NCBI RefSeq assembly: GCF_051401765.1
Contig: NW_027480429.1
Span: 15,318,157 to 15,382,156 of the forward strand
DNA: 64,000 bases
From: Calliopsis andreniformis
Lineage: Eukaryota > Arthropoda > Insecta > Hymenoptera > Andrenidae
Direction of reading: 5' to 3'
Shown in pieces: positions 1 to 12,500 of the stretch. The position numbers and the translations under genes were made by a program. Position 1 is the stretch's first letter, and every line of letters begins with the position of its first letter. Under the pieces are notes generated by a model. The model was given only the letters and a program-made list of their open reading frames with translations. It was not told where the DNA came from and ran no database searches.

Positions 1-26
1 GCCTTAGAAGTCAACGCCAGGAGCAT

Positions 27-54
27 AAAATACAATAAAAATACAACAGTTTTT
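27..54 (+). other. Phased A/T tracts in the monomer (example)
   Basis: AAAA at 27-30, AAAAA at 37-41 and TTTTT at 50-54 lie roughly 10-13 bp apart, near one helical turn. The same arrangement recurs in most monomers. In many A-domain monomers the middle tract grows to eight or nine A's (for example near 1,691, 2,520 and 5,515). Tracts in helical phase are known to bend DNA, and many satellites share this property. Curvature here is inferred from spacing only. Confidence 0.5.
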
Positions 55-115
55 CCATCGTATAACAGGAATAATTGCAACCAGTGTGAAAGATGTCGTC
101 ATTTCTACGTTCCGG

Positions 116-144
116 GCAACCTAGGCTTCACTCTAGGGCGTTGC
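116..144 (+). other. Imperfect dyad (hairpin-capable) in the monomer (example)
   Basis: GCAACCTAG (116-124) can pair with CTAG (133-136) plus GTTGC (140-144), leaving GGC as a three-base bulge and an eight-base loop (125-132). In many A-domain monomers the loop side reads ACCCTAGGG, so CCTAGG occurs on both arms. The dyad is kept in most monomers of all three domains, although several common variants break it (GCACCCTAG, GCAAGCTAG, GCAACGTAG). It could extrude as a short cruciform or be a protein-binding site, or it may just be inherited by all copies. I see no direct evidence for function. Confidence 0.5.
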
Positions 145-3100
145 TCCACCAGATCGAATAGCTAGGGACTTATAATTCAACGCTAAAAGCATAAAATACA
201 ATAAAGATGCAATAGTTTTTCCATCGCATAACAGGAATAATTGCAACCAGTGTGAAGGTAACGGTCTGTCCTACGTTCCGGGCAACCTAGGCTTCACTCC
301 AGGGCGTTGCTAAACCAGATCGAATAGATAGGACCTTAGAAGTCAACGCCCGAAGCATAAAGTACACAATAAATAGAACAGATTTTCCGTTGTATAAAAC
401 GAATAATAGCAACCAGTGTGAAAGTTATGGTCATTTCTACGTTCCGGGCAACCTAGGCGTCACTCTACGGCGTTGCTCCACCACATTGAATAGCTACGGC
501 CTTAGAAGTCAACGCCAGAAGCATAAAATACAATATAAATACAACAGCATTTCCATCGTATAAAATGAATAATTGCAAACAGTGTGAAAGTAATGGTCAT
601 TTCTACCTTCCGGGAAACCTGTCCTTCACCCTAGGGCGTGCTTCCACCAGGTCGAATAGTTACAGCCTTAGAACTCAACGCCAGAAGCATAAAATACAAT
701 ATAAATATAACAACTCTTCCATCGTATAGAACGAGTAATAGCAACCAGTGTGAAAGTTATGGTCATTTCTACGTTCCGGGCAACCTAGGCTTCACTGTAG
801 GGCGCTGCACCACCAGATCGAATAGTTAGGGCCTTAGAAGTCAACGCCAGAAGCATAAAAGGCAATATAAATACAACAACTTTTCCATCGTATAACAGGA
901 ATAACAGCAACCAGTGTGAAAGATATGGTCACTTCTACGTTCCGGGCAACCTAGGGTTCACTCTAGGACGTTCGACCACCAGCTCCAATAGATAGGGCGT
1001 AAGCAGTCAACGCCAGAAGCACCAATTACAAAATAAATACAACAGTTTTGCCATCGTATAAAACGAATAATTGCAACCAGTGTGAAAGTTATGGTCATTT
1101 CTACGTTCCGCGCAACATTGGCTTCACTATTGGACGATGCCCCACCAGATCGAATAGCTAGGACCTTAGAAGTCGAAGCCAGAAGCGGAAAATACAATAA
1201 AAATGCAACAGTTTTTCCAATGTATAAAACGAATAATTGCAACCAGTGTGAATGTTATGGTCATTAATACGTTCCGGGCAACCTAGGCTTCACTCTAGGG
1301 CGTTGATCCACCAGATCCAATAGCTAGGGCCTAACAATTCAACGCCAGAAGCATAAAGTACAATGAAAATACAACAGTTTTTTCATCGTATAAAACGAAT
1401 AATTGCAACCAGTGTGAAAGTTATGGTCACTTCTACGTTCCGGTCAACCTTGGCTTCACTCTAGGGCGTTGCTCCGCCAGCTCGAATAGTTAGTGCCTTA
1501 GAAGTCAACGCCAGAAGCATGAAATACAATATAAATACAACAGCTTTTCCATCGTATAAAACGAATAATTGCAACCAGTATGAAACTTATGGTCATTTCT
1601 ACTTTCCGAGCAACCTAGGCTTCACCCTAGGGCGTTTCTCCCACAGGTTGAATAGTTAGGGCCTTAGAAGTCTACTCCCGAACCATAAAATGCAAAAAAA
1701 ATACAACAGTGTTTCCAGCATATAACAGGAATAAGTGTGACCAGTTTGAAAGTGATGGACAATTCTACGTTCCGGGCAACCTAGGCTTCACTCTAGGGCC
1801 TTGCTCCAACAGATCGAATAGTTAGAGCCTTAGAAGTCAACGCCAGAAGCATAAAATACAATATAAATACAACAGCTTTTCCATCGTATAAGACGAATAA
1901 TTGCAACCAGTATGAAACTTATGGTCATTTCTTCTTTCCGAGCAAGCTAGGCTTCACCCTAGGGCGTTATTCCAACAGATTCAATAGTTAGGACCTTAGA
2001 AGTGAACGCCCGAACCATAAAATGCAAAAAAAATACAACAGTGTTTCCATCATATAACAGGAATAGTTGCAACCAGTTTGAAAGTGATAGCCAATTCTAC
2101 GTTCCGGGCAACCTAGGCGTCACTCTAGGGCGTTGCTCCACCAGATCGAATAGTTAGTGCCTTAGAAGTCAACGCCAGAAGCATAAAATACAATATAAAT
2201 ACAACAGTTCTTCCATCGTATAAAACGAATAATTGCAACCAGTTTGAAAGTGATGGCCAATTCTACCTTCCGGGCAACCTAGGCTTCACTCTAGGGCGTT
2301 GCTCCACCAGGTCGAATAGTTAGTGCCTTAGAAGTCAACGCCAGAAGCATAAAATACAATATAGATACAACTGTTTTTCCATCGTATAAAGCGAATAATT
2401 GCAACCAGTATGAAACTTATGGTCATTTCTACTTTCCGAGCAACCTAGGCTTCACCCTAGGGCGTTGCTCCAACAGAGTGAATAGTTAGCGCCTTAGAAG
2501 TCAACGCCCGAACCATAAAATGCAAAAAAAAATACAACAGTGTTTCCATCATATAACAGGAATAATTGCGACCAGTTTGAAAGTGATGGACAATTCTACG
2601 TTCCGGGCAACCTAGGCTTCACTTTAGGGCGTTGCTCCACCAGATCGAATAGTTAGTGCCTTAGAAGTCAACGCCAGAAGCATAAAATACGATATAAATA
2701 CAACAGCTTTTCCATCGTATAAAACGAATAATTGCAACCAGTATGAAACTTATGGTCATTTCTACTTTCCGAGCAACCTAGGCTTCACCCTAGGGCATTG
2801 CTCCAACAGATTGAATAGTTAGGGCCTTAGAAGTCTACGCCCGAACCATAAAACGCAAAAAAAATACAACAGTGTTTCCATCATATAACAGGAATAATTG
2901 CAACCACTTTGAAAGTGATGGCCAATTCTACGTTCCGGGCAACCTAGGTTTCACTCCAGGGCGTTGCTCCACCAGACCGAATAGTTACGGCCTAAGAAGT
3001 CAACGCCAGAAGCATAAAATACGATATAAATACAAAAGCTTTTCCATCGTATAAAACGAATAATTGCAACCAGTGTGAAAGTAATGGTCATTTCTACGTT

Positions 3101-6100
3101 CCGAGCACCCTAGGCGTCACTCTAGGGCGTTGCTCCACCAGATCGAATAGTTAGGTCCTTAGAAGTAATCGCCAGAAGCATAAAATACGATATAAATACA
3201 ACAGCTTTTCCATCGTATAAAAGGAATAATTGCAAACAGTGTGAAGGTAATGGTCATTTCTACGTTTCGGGCAAGCTAGGCTTCACCCTAGGCCGTTGTT
3301 CCACCAGATCGAATAGTTAGGGCCTAAGAAGTGAACGCCAGAAGCATAAAATGCAATAAAAATACAACAGTTTTTCCAATGTATAACAGGATTAATTGCA
3401 ACCAGTTTGAAAGTGATGGTCATTTCTCCTTTCCGGGCAACCTAGGCTTCACTCTAGGGCGTTGCTCCAACAGATTGAATAGTTAGGGCCTTAGAAGTCA
3501 ACGCCCGATGCATAAAATGCAATAAAAATACAACAGTGTTTCCATCGTATAAAACGAATAATTGCAACCAGTATGAAACTGATGGTCATTTCTACTTTCC
3601 GAGCAACCTAGGCTTCACCCTAGGGCGTTGCTCCAACAGATTGAATAGTTAGGGCCTTAGAAGCCAACGCCCGAAGCATAAAATGCAATAAAAATACAAC
3701 AGTGTTTCCATCGTATAAAACGAATAATTGCAACCAGTATGAAACTTATGGTCATTTCTACTTTCCGAGCAAGCTAGGCTTCACCCTACGGCGTTGCTCC
3801 AACAGATCGAATAGTTAGGGCCTAAGAAGTGAACGCCAGAAGCATAAAATGCAATAAAAATACAACAGTTTTTCCATCGTATAACAGGATTATTTGCATC
3901 CAGTTTGAAAGTGATGGTCATTTCTCCTTTCCGGGCAACCTAGGCTTAACTCTAGGACGTTGCTCCACCAGATGGAATAGATAGTGCCTTAGAAGTCAAC
4001 GCCAGAAGCATAACATGCAATATAAATACAACAGTTTTTCCATCGTATAAAACGAATAATTGCAACCAGTGTGAAAGTAATGGTCATTTCTACGTTCCGA
4101 GCACCCTAGGCGTCTCTCTGGGGCGTTGCTCCACCACATCTAATAGCTACGGCCTTAGAAGTCAACGCCAGAGGCATAAAATACAATATAAATACAACAG
4201 GTTTTCCATCGTATAAAGCGAATAATTCCAACCAGTATGAAACTTATGGTTATTTCTACTTTCCGAGCAACCTAGGCTCCACCATAGGGCGTTGCTCAAC
4301 GGATTGAATAGTTAGGGCCTTAGAAGTCAACGCCCGAACCATAAAATGCAAAAAAAATACAACAGTGTTTCCATCATATAACAGGAATAATTGCAACCAA
4401 TTTGGAAAGTGATGGCCAATTCTACGTTCCGGGCAACCTAGGCTTCACTCTAGGGCGATGCTCCACCAGATCGAATAGTTAGTGCCTTAGAAGTCAACGC
4501 CAGAAGCATGAAATACAATATAAATACAACAGCTTTTCCATCGTATAAAACGAATAATTGCAACCAGTATGAAACTTATGGTCATTTCTACTTTCCGAGC
4601 AACCTAGGCTTCACCCTAGGGCGTTTCTCCCACAGGTTGAATAGTTAGGGCCTTAGAAGTCTACGCCCGAACCATAAAATGCAAAAAAAATACAACAGTG
4701 TTTCCAGCATATAACAGGAATAAGTGTGACCAGTTTGAAAGTGATGGACCATTCTACGTTCCGGGCAACCTAGGCTTCACTCTAGGGCCTTGCTCCAACA
4801 GATCGAATAGTTAGAGCCTTAGAAGTCAACGCCAGAAGCATAAAATACAATATAAATACAACAGCTTTTCCATCGTATAAAACGAATAATTGCAACCAGT
4901 ATGAAACTTATGTTCATTTCTACTTTCCAAGCAAGCTAGGCTTCACCCTAGGGCGTTGCTCCAACAGATTGAATAGTTAGGGCCTTAGAAGTCAACGGCC
5001 GAAGCATAAAATGCTATTAAAATACAACAGTGTTTCCATCATATAACAGGAATAATTGCGACCAGTTTGAATGTGATGGCCAATTCTACGTTCCGGGCAA
5101 CCTAGGCTTCACTCTAGGGCGTTGCTCCACCAGATCGAATAGTTAGTGCCTTAGAAGTCAACGCCAGAAGCATAAAATACAATATAAATACAACAGTTTT
5201 TCCATCGTATAAAACGAATAATTGCAACCAGTTTGAAAGTGATGGCCAATTCTACCTTCCGGGCAACCTAGGCTTCACTCTAGGGCGTTGCTCCACCAGG
5301 TCGAATAGTTAGTGCCTTAGAAGTCAACGCCAGAAGCATAAAATACAATATAGATACATCTGTTTTTCCATCGTATAAAGCGAATAATTGAAACCAGTAT
5401 GAAACTTATGGTCATTTCTACTTTCCGAGCAACCTAGGCTTCACCCTAGGGCGTTGCTCCAACAGATTGAATAGTTAGCGCCTTAGAAGTCAACGCCGGA
5501 ACCATAAAATGCAAAAAAAAATACAACAGTGTTTCCATCATATAACAGGAATAATTGCAACCAGTTTGAAGGTGATGGCCAATTCTACGTTCCGGGCAAC
5601 CTAGGTTTCACACCAGGGCGTTGCTCCACCAGACGGAATAGTTACGGCCTAAGAAGTCAACGCCAGAGGCATAAAATACAATATAAATACAACAGCGTTT
5701 ACATCGTATAAAACGAATAATTGCAACCAGTTTGAAAGTTATGATCATTTCCACATTCCGAGCAACCTAGGCTTCACTCTAGGGCGTTGCTCCACCAGAT
5801 CGAATAGTTAGGTCCATAGAAGTAAACGCCAGAAGCATAAAATACGATATAAATACAACAGCTTTTCCATCGTATAAAAGGATTAATTGCAACCAGTTTG
5901 AACGTGATGATCATTTCTCCTTTCCGGGCAACCTAGGCTTCACTCTAGGGCGTTGCTCCACTAGATCGAACAGCTAGCGCCTTAGAAGTCAATGCCAGAA
6001 GCATAAAATACAATATAAATACAACAGCTTTTCCATCGAATAAAACGAATAATTGCAACCAGTATGAAACTTATGGTCATTTCTACTTTCCGAGCAACCT

Positions 6101-6974
6101 AGCCTTCACCCTAGGGCGTTGCTCCCACAGATTGAATAGTTAGGGCCTTAGAAGTCTACGCCAGGACCATAAAATGCAAAAAAAATACAACAGTGTTTCC
6201 ATCATATAACAGGAATAATTGCGACCAGTTTGAAGGTGATGGCCAATTCTACGTTACGGGCAACCTAGGTTTCACACCAGGGCGTTGCTCCACCAGACGG
6301 AATAGTTACGGCCTAAGAAGTCAACGCCAGAAGCATAAAATACGATATAAATACAACAGCTTTTCCATCGTATAAACTGAATAATTGCAACCAGCGTGAA
6401 AGTAATGGTCATTTCTACGTTCCGAGCACCCTAGGCGTCACTCTAGGGCGTTGCTCCACCACATCTAATAGCTACTGCCTTAGAAGTCAACGCCAGAGGC
6501 ATAAAAGACAATATAAATACAACAGCGTTTACATCGTATAAAACGAATAATTGCAACCAGTTTGAACGTGATGGTCATTTCTCCTTTCCGGGCAACCTAG
6601 GCTTCACCCTAGGGCGTTGCTCCCACAGATTGAATAGTTACGGCCTTAGAAGTCTACGCCAGGACCATAAAATGCAAAAAAAATACAACAGTGTTTCCAT
6701 CATATAACAGGAATAATTGCGACCAGTTTGAAAGTGATGGACAATTCTACGTTCCGGGCAACCTAGTCTTCACTCTAGGGCGTTGCTCCACCAGATCGAA
6801 TAGTTAGTGCCTTAGAAGTCAACGCCAGAAGCATAAAATACGATATAAATACAACAGCGTTTGCATCGTAAAAAAGGAATAATAGCAACCTGTGTGAAAG
6901 TTATGGTCATTTCTACGTCCCGGGCAACCTAGGCCTCACTCTAGGGCGTTGCTCCACCAGATTGAATAGTTAGG

Positions 6975-7760
6975 GCCTTAGAAGTCAACGCCAGGAGCAT
7001 AAAATACAATAAAAATACAACAGTTTTTCCATCGTATAACAGGAATAATTGCAACCAGTGTGAAAGATGTCGTCATTTCTACGTTCCGGGCAACCTAGGC
7101 TTCACTCTAGGGCGTTGCTCCACCAGATCGAATAGCTAGGGACTTATAATTCAACGCTAAAAGCATAAAATACAATAAAGATGCAATAGTTTTTCCATCG
7201 TATAACAGGAATAATTGCAACCAGTGTGAAGGTAACGGTCTGTCCTACGTTCCGGGCAACCTAGGCTTCACTCCAGGGCGTTGCTAAACCAGATCGAATA
7301 GATAGGACCTTAGAAGTCAACGCCCGAAGCATAAAGTACACAATAAATAGAACAGATTTTCCGTTGTATAAAACGAATAATAGCAACCAGTGTGAAAGTT
7401 ATGGTCATTTCTACGTTCCGGGCAACCTAGGCGTCACTCTACGGCGTTGCTCCACCACATTGAATAGCTACGGCCTTAGAAGTCAACGCCAGAAGCATAA
7501 AATACAATATAAATACAACAGCATTTCCATCGTATAAAATGAATAATTGCAAACAGTGTGAAAGTAATGGTCATTTCTACCTTCCGGGAAACCTATCCTT
7601 CACCCTAGGGCGTGATTCCACCAGGTCGAATAGTTACAGCCTTAGAACTCAACGCCAGAAGCATAAAATACAATATAAATATAACAACTCTTCCATCGTA
7701 TAGAACGAGTAATAGCAACCAGTGTGAAAGTTATGGTCATTTCTACGTTCCGGGCAACCT
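6975..7760 (+). repeat. B-type island in domain A, copy of 1-786
   Basis: Bases 6,975 onward repeat bases 1 onward at an offset of 6,974 bp, including rare variants: the GACTTATAATTCAACGCTAA monomer start, GCTAAACCAGATCGAATAG, and GTACACAATAAATAG. I noticed few differences, for example near 7,596 and 7,616. Near 7,760 the match jumps: the sequence stops resembling 787 onward and follows 2,114 onward at an offset of 5,646 bp. The two offsets differ by 1,328 bp, exactly eight monomers. Confidence 0.85.
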
Positions 7761-9051
7761 AGGCGTCACTCTAGGGCGTTGCTCCACCAGATCGAATAGT
7801 TAGTGCCTTAGAAGTCAACGCCAGAAGCATAAAATACAATATAAATACAACAGTTCTTCCATCGTATAAAACGAATAATTGCAACCAGTTTGAAAGTGAT
7901 GGCCAATTCTACCTTCCGGGCAACCTAGGCTTCACTCTAGGGCGTTGCTCCACCAGGTCGAATAGTTAGTGCCTTAGAAGTCAACGCCAGAAGCATAAAA
8001 TACAATATAGATACAACTGTTTTTCCATCGTATAAAGCGAATAATTGCAACCAGTATGAAACTTATGGTCATTTCTACTTTCCGAGCAACCTAGGCTTCA
8101 CCCTAGGGCGTTGCTCCAACAGAGTGAATAGTTAGCGCCTTAGAAGTCAACGCCCGAACCATAAAATGCAAAAAAAAATACAACAGTGTTTCCATCATAT
8201 AACAGGAATAATTGCGACCAGTTTGAAAGTGATGGACAATTCTACGTTCCGGGCAACCTAGGCTTCACTCTAGGGCGTTGCTCCACCAGATCGAATAGTT
8301 AGTGCCTTAGAAGTCAACGCCAGAAGCATAAAATACGATATAAATACAACAGCTTTTCCATCGTATAAAACGAATAATTGCAACCAGTATGAAACTTATG
8401 GTCATTTCTACTTTCCGAGCAACCTAGGCTTCACCCTAGGGCATTGCTCCAACAGATTGAATAGTTAGGGCCTTAGAAGTCTACGCCCGAACCATAAAAC
8501 GCAAAAAAAATACAACAGTGTTTCCATCATATAACAGGAATAATTGCAACCACTTTGAAAGTGATGGCCAATTCTACGTTCCGGGCAACCTAGGTTTCAC
8601 TCCAGGGCGTTGCTCCACCAGACCGAATAGTTACGGCCTAAGAAGTCAACGCCAGAAGCATAAAATACGATATAAATACAAAAGCTTTTCCATCGTATAA
8701 AACGAATAATTGCAACCAGTGTGAAAGTAATGGTCATTTCTACGTTCCGAGCACCCTAGGCGTCACTCTAGGGCGTTGCTCCACCAGATCGAATAGTTAG
8801 GTCCTTAGAAGTAATCGCCAGAAGCATAAAATACGATATAAATACAACAGCTTTTCCATCGTATAAAAGGAATAATTGCAAACAGTGTGAAGGTAATGGT
8901 CATTTCTACGTTTCGGGCAAGCTAGGCTTCACCCTAGGCCGTTGTTCCACCAGATCGAATAGTTAGGGCCTAAGAAGTGAACGCCAGAAGCATAAAATGC
9001 AATAAAAATACAACAGTTTTTCCAATGTATAACAGGATTAATTGCAACCAG
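7761..9051 (+). repeat. Copy of 2,115-3,405
   Basis: This block follows 2,115-3,405 at a constant 5,646-bp offset, through the same nine-A monomer (2,520 and 8,168), the same GGCATTGCTCCAACAG variant and the same CTAGGCCGTTGTTCCACC monomer. Together with the island before it, the stretch 6,975-9,051 reads as a copy of 1-3,405 with eight monomers removed. At about 9,051 it switches to matching 5,731 onward (offset 3,321) and 14,863 onward. Confidence 0.8.
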
Positions 9052-10438
9052 TTTGAAAGTTATGATCATTTCCACATTCCGAGCAACCTAGGCTTCACTC
9101 TAGGGCGTTGCTCCACCAGATCGAATAGTTAGGTCCATAGAAGTAAACGCCAGAAGCATAAAATACGATATAAATACAACAGCTTTTCCATCGTATAAAA
9201 GGATTAATTGCAACCAGTTTGAACGTGATGATCATTTCTCCTTTCCGGGCAACCTAGGCTTCACTCTAGGGCGTTGCTCCACTAGATCGAACAGCTAGCG
9301 CCTTAGAAGTCAATGCCAGAAGCATAAAATACAATATAAATACAACAGCTTTTCCATCGAATAAAACGAATAATTGCAACCAGTATGAAACTTATGGTCA
9401 TTTCTACTTTCCGAGCAACCTAGCCTTCACCCTAGGGCGTTGCTCCCACAGATTGAATAGTTAGGGCCTTAGAAGTCTACGCCAGGACCATAAAATGCAA
9501 AAAAAATACAACAGTGTTTCCATCATATAACAGGAATAATTGCGACCAGTTTGAAAGTGATGGACAATTCTACGCTCCGGGCAACCTAGGCTTCACTCTA
9601 GGGCGTTGCTCCACCAGATCGAATAGTTAGTGCCTTAGAAGTCAACGCCAGAAGCATAAAATACGATATAAATACAACAGCTTTTCCATCGTATAAAACG
9701 AATAATTGCAACCAGTGTGAAAGTGATGGCCAATTCTACCTTCCGGGCAACCTAGGCTTCACTATAGGGCGTTGCTCCACCAGATCGAATAGTTAGTGCC
9801 TTAGAAGTCAACGCCAGAAGCATAAAATACAACATAAATACAACAGTTTTTCCATCGTATAAAACGAATAATTGCAACCAGTATGAAACTTATGGTCATT
9901 TCTACTTTCCGAACAACCTAGGCTTCACCCTAGGGCGTTGCTCCAACGGATTGAATAGTTAGGGCGTTAGAAGTCAACGCCCGAACCATAAAATGCAAAA
10001 AAAATACAACAGCTTTTCCATCGTATAACAGGATTAATTGCAACCAGTTTGAAAGTAATGGTCATTTCTCCTTTCCGGGCAACCTAGGCTTAACTCTAGG
10101 ACGTTGCTCCACCAGATCGAATAGATAGTGCCTTAGAAGTCAACGCCAGAAGCATAACATGCAATATAAATACAACAGTTTTTCCATCGTATAAAACGAA
10201 TAATTGCAACCAGTGTGAAAGTAATGGTCATTTCTACGTTCCGAGCACCCTAGGCGTCTCTCTGGGGCGTTGCTCCACCACATCTAATAGCTACGGCCTT
10301 AGAAGTCAACGCCAGAGAAACAAAATACAATATAAATACAACAGGTTTTCCATCGTATAAAGCGAATAATTCCAACCAGTATGAAACTTATGGTCATTTC
10401 TACTTTCCGAGCAACCTAGGCTTCACCCTAGGGCGTTG
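9052..10438 (+). repeat. Duplicated block, second copy at 14,863-16,249
   Basis: The block matches 14,863-16,249 at a constant offset of 5,811 bp, and its first ~490 bp also match 5,731-6,220. Shared marks include TTATGATCATTTCCACATTC at the left end, the GAACAGCTAGCGCC junction, CAACATAAATACAACAG and CTGGGGCGTTGCTCCACCAC. A local difference is GCCAGAGAAACAAAATAC near 10,312, where the other copy has GCCAGAGGCATAAAATAC. The match ends near GTTGCTCAACGG (10,438). Confidence 0.8.
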
Positions 10439-11101
10439 CTCAACGGATTGAATAGTTAGGGCCTTAGAAGTCAACGCCCAAACCATAAAATGCAAAAAAA
10501 ATACAACAGTGTTTCCATCATATAACAGGAATAATTGCAACCAATTTGGAAAGTGATGGCCAATTCTACGCTCCGGGCAACCTAGGCTTCACTCTAGGGC
10601 GTTGCTCCACCAGATCGAATAGTTAGTGCCTTAGAAGTCAACGCCAGAAGCATGAAATACAATATAAATACAACAGCTTTTCCATCGTATAAAACGAATA
10701 ATTGCAACCAGTATGAAACTTATGGTCATTTCTACTTTCCGAGCAACCTAGGCTTCACCCTAGGGCGTTTCTCCCACAGGTTGAATAGTTAGGGCCTTAG
10801 AAGTCTACGCCCGAACCATGAAATGCAAAAAAAATACAACAGTGTTTCCAGCATATAACAGGAATAAGTGTGACCAGTTTGAAAGTGATGGAGAATTCTA
10901 CCTTCCGGGCAACCTAGGCTTCACTCTAGGGCGTTGCTCCACCAGGTCGAATAGTTAGTGCCTTAGAAGTCAACGCCAGAAGCATAAAATACAATATAGA
11001 TACAACTGTTTTTCCATCGTATAAAGCGAATAATTGCAACCAGTATGAAACTTATGGTCATTTCTACTTTCCGAGCAACCTAGGCTTCACCCTAGGGCGT
11101 T

Positions 11102-11357
11102 GCTCCAACAGATTGAATAGTTAGCGCCTTAGAAGTCAACGCCCGAACCATAAAATGCAAAAAAAAATACAACAGTGTTTCCATCATATAACAGGAATAA
11201 TTGCAACCGGTTTGAAGGTGATGGCCAATTCTACGTTCCGGGCAACCTAGGTTTCACACCAGGGCGTTGCTCCACCAGACGGAATAGTTACGGCCTAAGA
11301 AGTCAACGCCAGAAGCATAAAATACGATATAAATACAAAAGCTTTTCCATCGTATAA
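11102..11357 (+). repeat. Block repeated at 16,249-16,504
   Basis: This stretch matches 16,249-16,504 at 5,147 bp. The preceding block pair has offset 5,811 bp, so relative to this region the later copy lacks 664 bp, exactly four monomers (about 10,439-11,101). Both copies carry the nine-A run and the CAGACGGAATAGTTACGG variant. Confidence 0.75.
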
Positions 11358-11520
11358 AACGAATAATTGCAACCAGTGTGAAAGTAATGGTCATTTCTAC
11401 GTTCCGAGCACCCTAGGCGTCACTCTAGGGAGTTGCTCCACCAGATCGAATAGTTAGGTCCTTAGAAGTAATCGCCAGAAGCATAAAATACGATATAAAT
11501 ACAACAGCTTTTCCATCTTA

Positions 11521-12500
11521 TAAAAGGAATAATTGCAAACAGTGTGAAGGTAATGGTCATTTCTCCGTTTCGGGCAAGCTAGGCTTCACCCTAGGCCGTT
11601 GTTCCACCAGATCGAATAGTTAGGGCCTAAGAAGTGAACGCCAGAAGCATAAAATGCAATAAAAATACAACAGTTTTTCCAATGTATAACAGGATTAATT
11701 GCAACCAGTTTGAAAGTGATGGTCATTTCTCCTTTCCGGGCAACCTAGGCTTCACTCTAGGGCGTTGCTCCAACAGATTGAATAGTTAGGGCCTTAGAAG
11801 TCAACGCCCGATGCATAAAATGCAATAAAAATACAACAGTGTTTCCATCGTATAAAACGAATAATTGCAACCAGTATGATACTGATGGTCATTTCTACTT
11901 TCCGAGCAACCTAGGCTTCACCCTAGGGCGTTGCTCCAACAGATTGAATAGTTAGGGCCTTAGAAGCCAACGCCCGAAGCATAAAATGCAATAAAAATAC
12001 AACAGCGTTTCCATCGTATAAAACGAATAATTGCAACCAGTATGAAACTTATGGTCATTTCTACTTTCCGAGCAAGCTAGGCTTCACCCTACGGCGTTGC
12101 TCCAACAGATCGAATAGTTAGGGCCTAAGAAGTGAACGCCAGAAGCATAAAATGCAATAAATATACAACAGTTTTTCCATCGTATAACAGGATTAATAGC
12201 AACCAGTTTGAAAGTGATGGTCATTTCTCCTTTCCGGGCAACCTAGGCTTCACTCTAGGGCGTTGCTCCACTAGACCGAATTGCTAGGGCCATAGAAGTC
12301 AACGCCAGAAGCATAAAATACAATATAAATTCAACAGTTTTTCCATCGTATAAAGCGAATAATTGCAACCAGTATGAAACTGATGGTCATTTCTACTTTC
12401 CAAGCAACCGAGGCTTCACCCTAGGGCGTTGCTCCAACAGATTGAATAGTTAGGGCCTTAGAAGCCAACGCCCGAAGCATAAAATGCAATAAAAATACAA
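11521..12500 (+). repeat. Block repeated at 16,502-17,481
   Basis: Offset 4,981 bp, one monomer (166 bp) less than in the preceding block pair. Shared marks are GGTAATGGTCATTTCTCCGT, GATGCATAAAATGC, CTAGACCGAATTGCTAGG and CAAGCAACCGAGGCTTC. The later copy therefore dropped the single monomer at about 11,358-11,520. The copies part near 12,500/17,481, where ACAGTGTTTCC is replaced by TCAGCGTTTCC. Confidence 0.75.

Larger units (their letters stand above)
1..166 (+). repeat. Reference monomer of the satellite
   Basis: This is the first full unit and a usable reference for the rest. It is 43% GC but lopsided: bases 21-80 are about 27% GC and bases 101-166 about 53%. The AT-rich part carries short A and T tracts at 27-30, 37-41 and 50-54. 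The GC-richer part carries the AvrII palindrome CCTAGG (120-125), a second CTAG (133-136) and flanking GCAAC and GTTGC. The last bases, GAATAGCTAGGG or more often GAATAGTTAGGG, join straight onto the next unit. Choosing base 1 as the monomer start is arbitrary, since a tandem array has no natural start. Confidence 0.95.
1..1494 (+). repeat. Type B monomers at the left edge
   Basis: Nine monomers here resemble the 34-54 kb domain rather than what follows. The GCTTCCACCAGGTCGAATAG variant near 640 recurs near 35,670 and 53,260. The GATGCCCCACCAGATCGAAT variant near 1,137 recurs at about 39,485, 41,144 and 52,262. The monomer at 1,327, with GCCTAACAATTCAACGCCAG, recurs near 39,677, 46,637 and 50,795. 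The unit ending at 1,494 carries CTCCGCCAGCTCGAATAG, seen near 39,990, then switches to the A-type GTGCCTTAGAAG junction. The window therefore probably starts inside another B block that continues to the left. Confidence 0.8.

Noticed and set aside
103..117. CENP-B box in TTCTACGTTCCGGGC
   Set aside because: Aligned on CGGG, only about six of the nine essential positions of the known core (TTCG, A, CGGG) fit, with mismatches in the TTCG part and at the central A. Not a canonical box.
150..160. RNA polymerase III B box in GATCGAATAG
   Set aside because: GATCGA fits the start of the GWTCRANNC pattern but the final C is A in nearly all monomers, and no A box or tRNA fold accompanies it.
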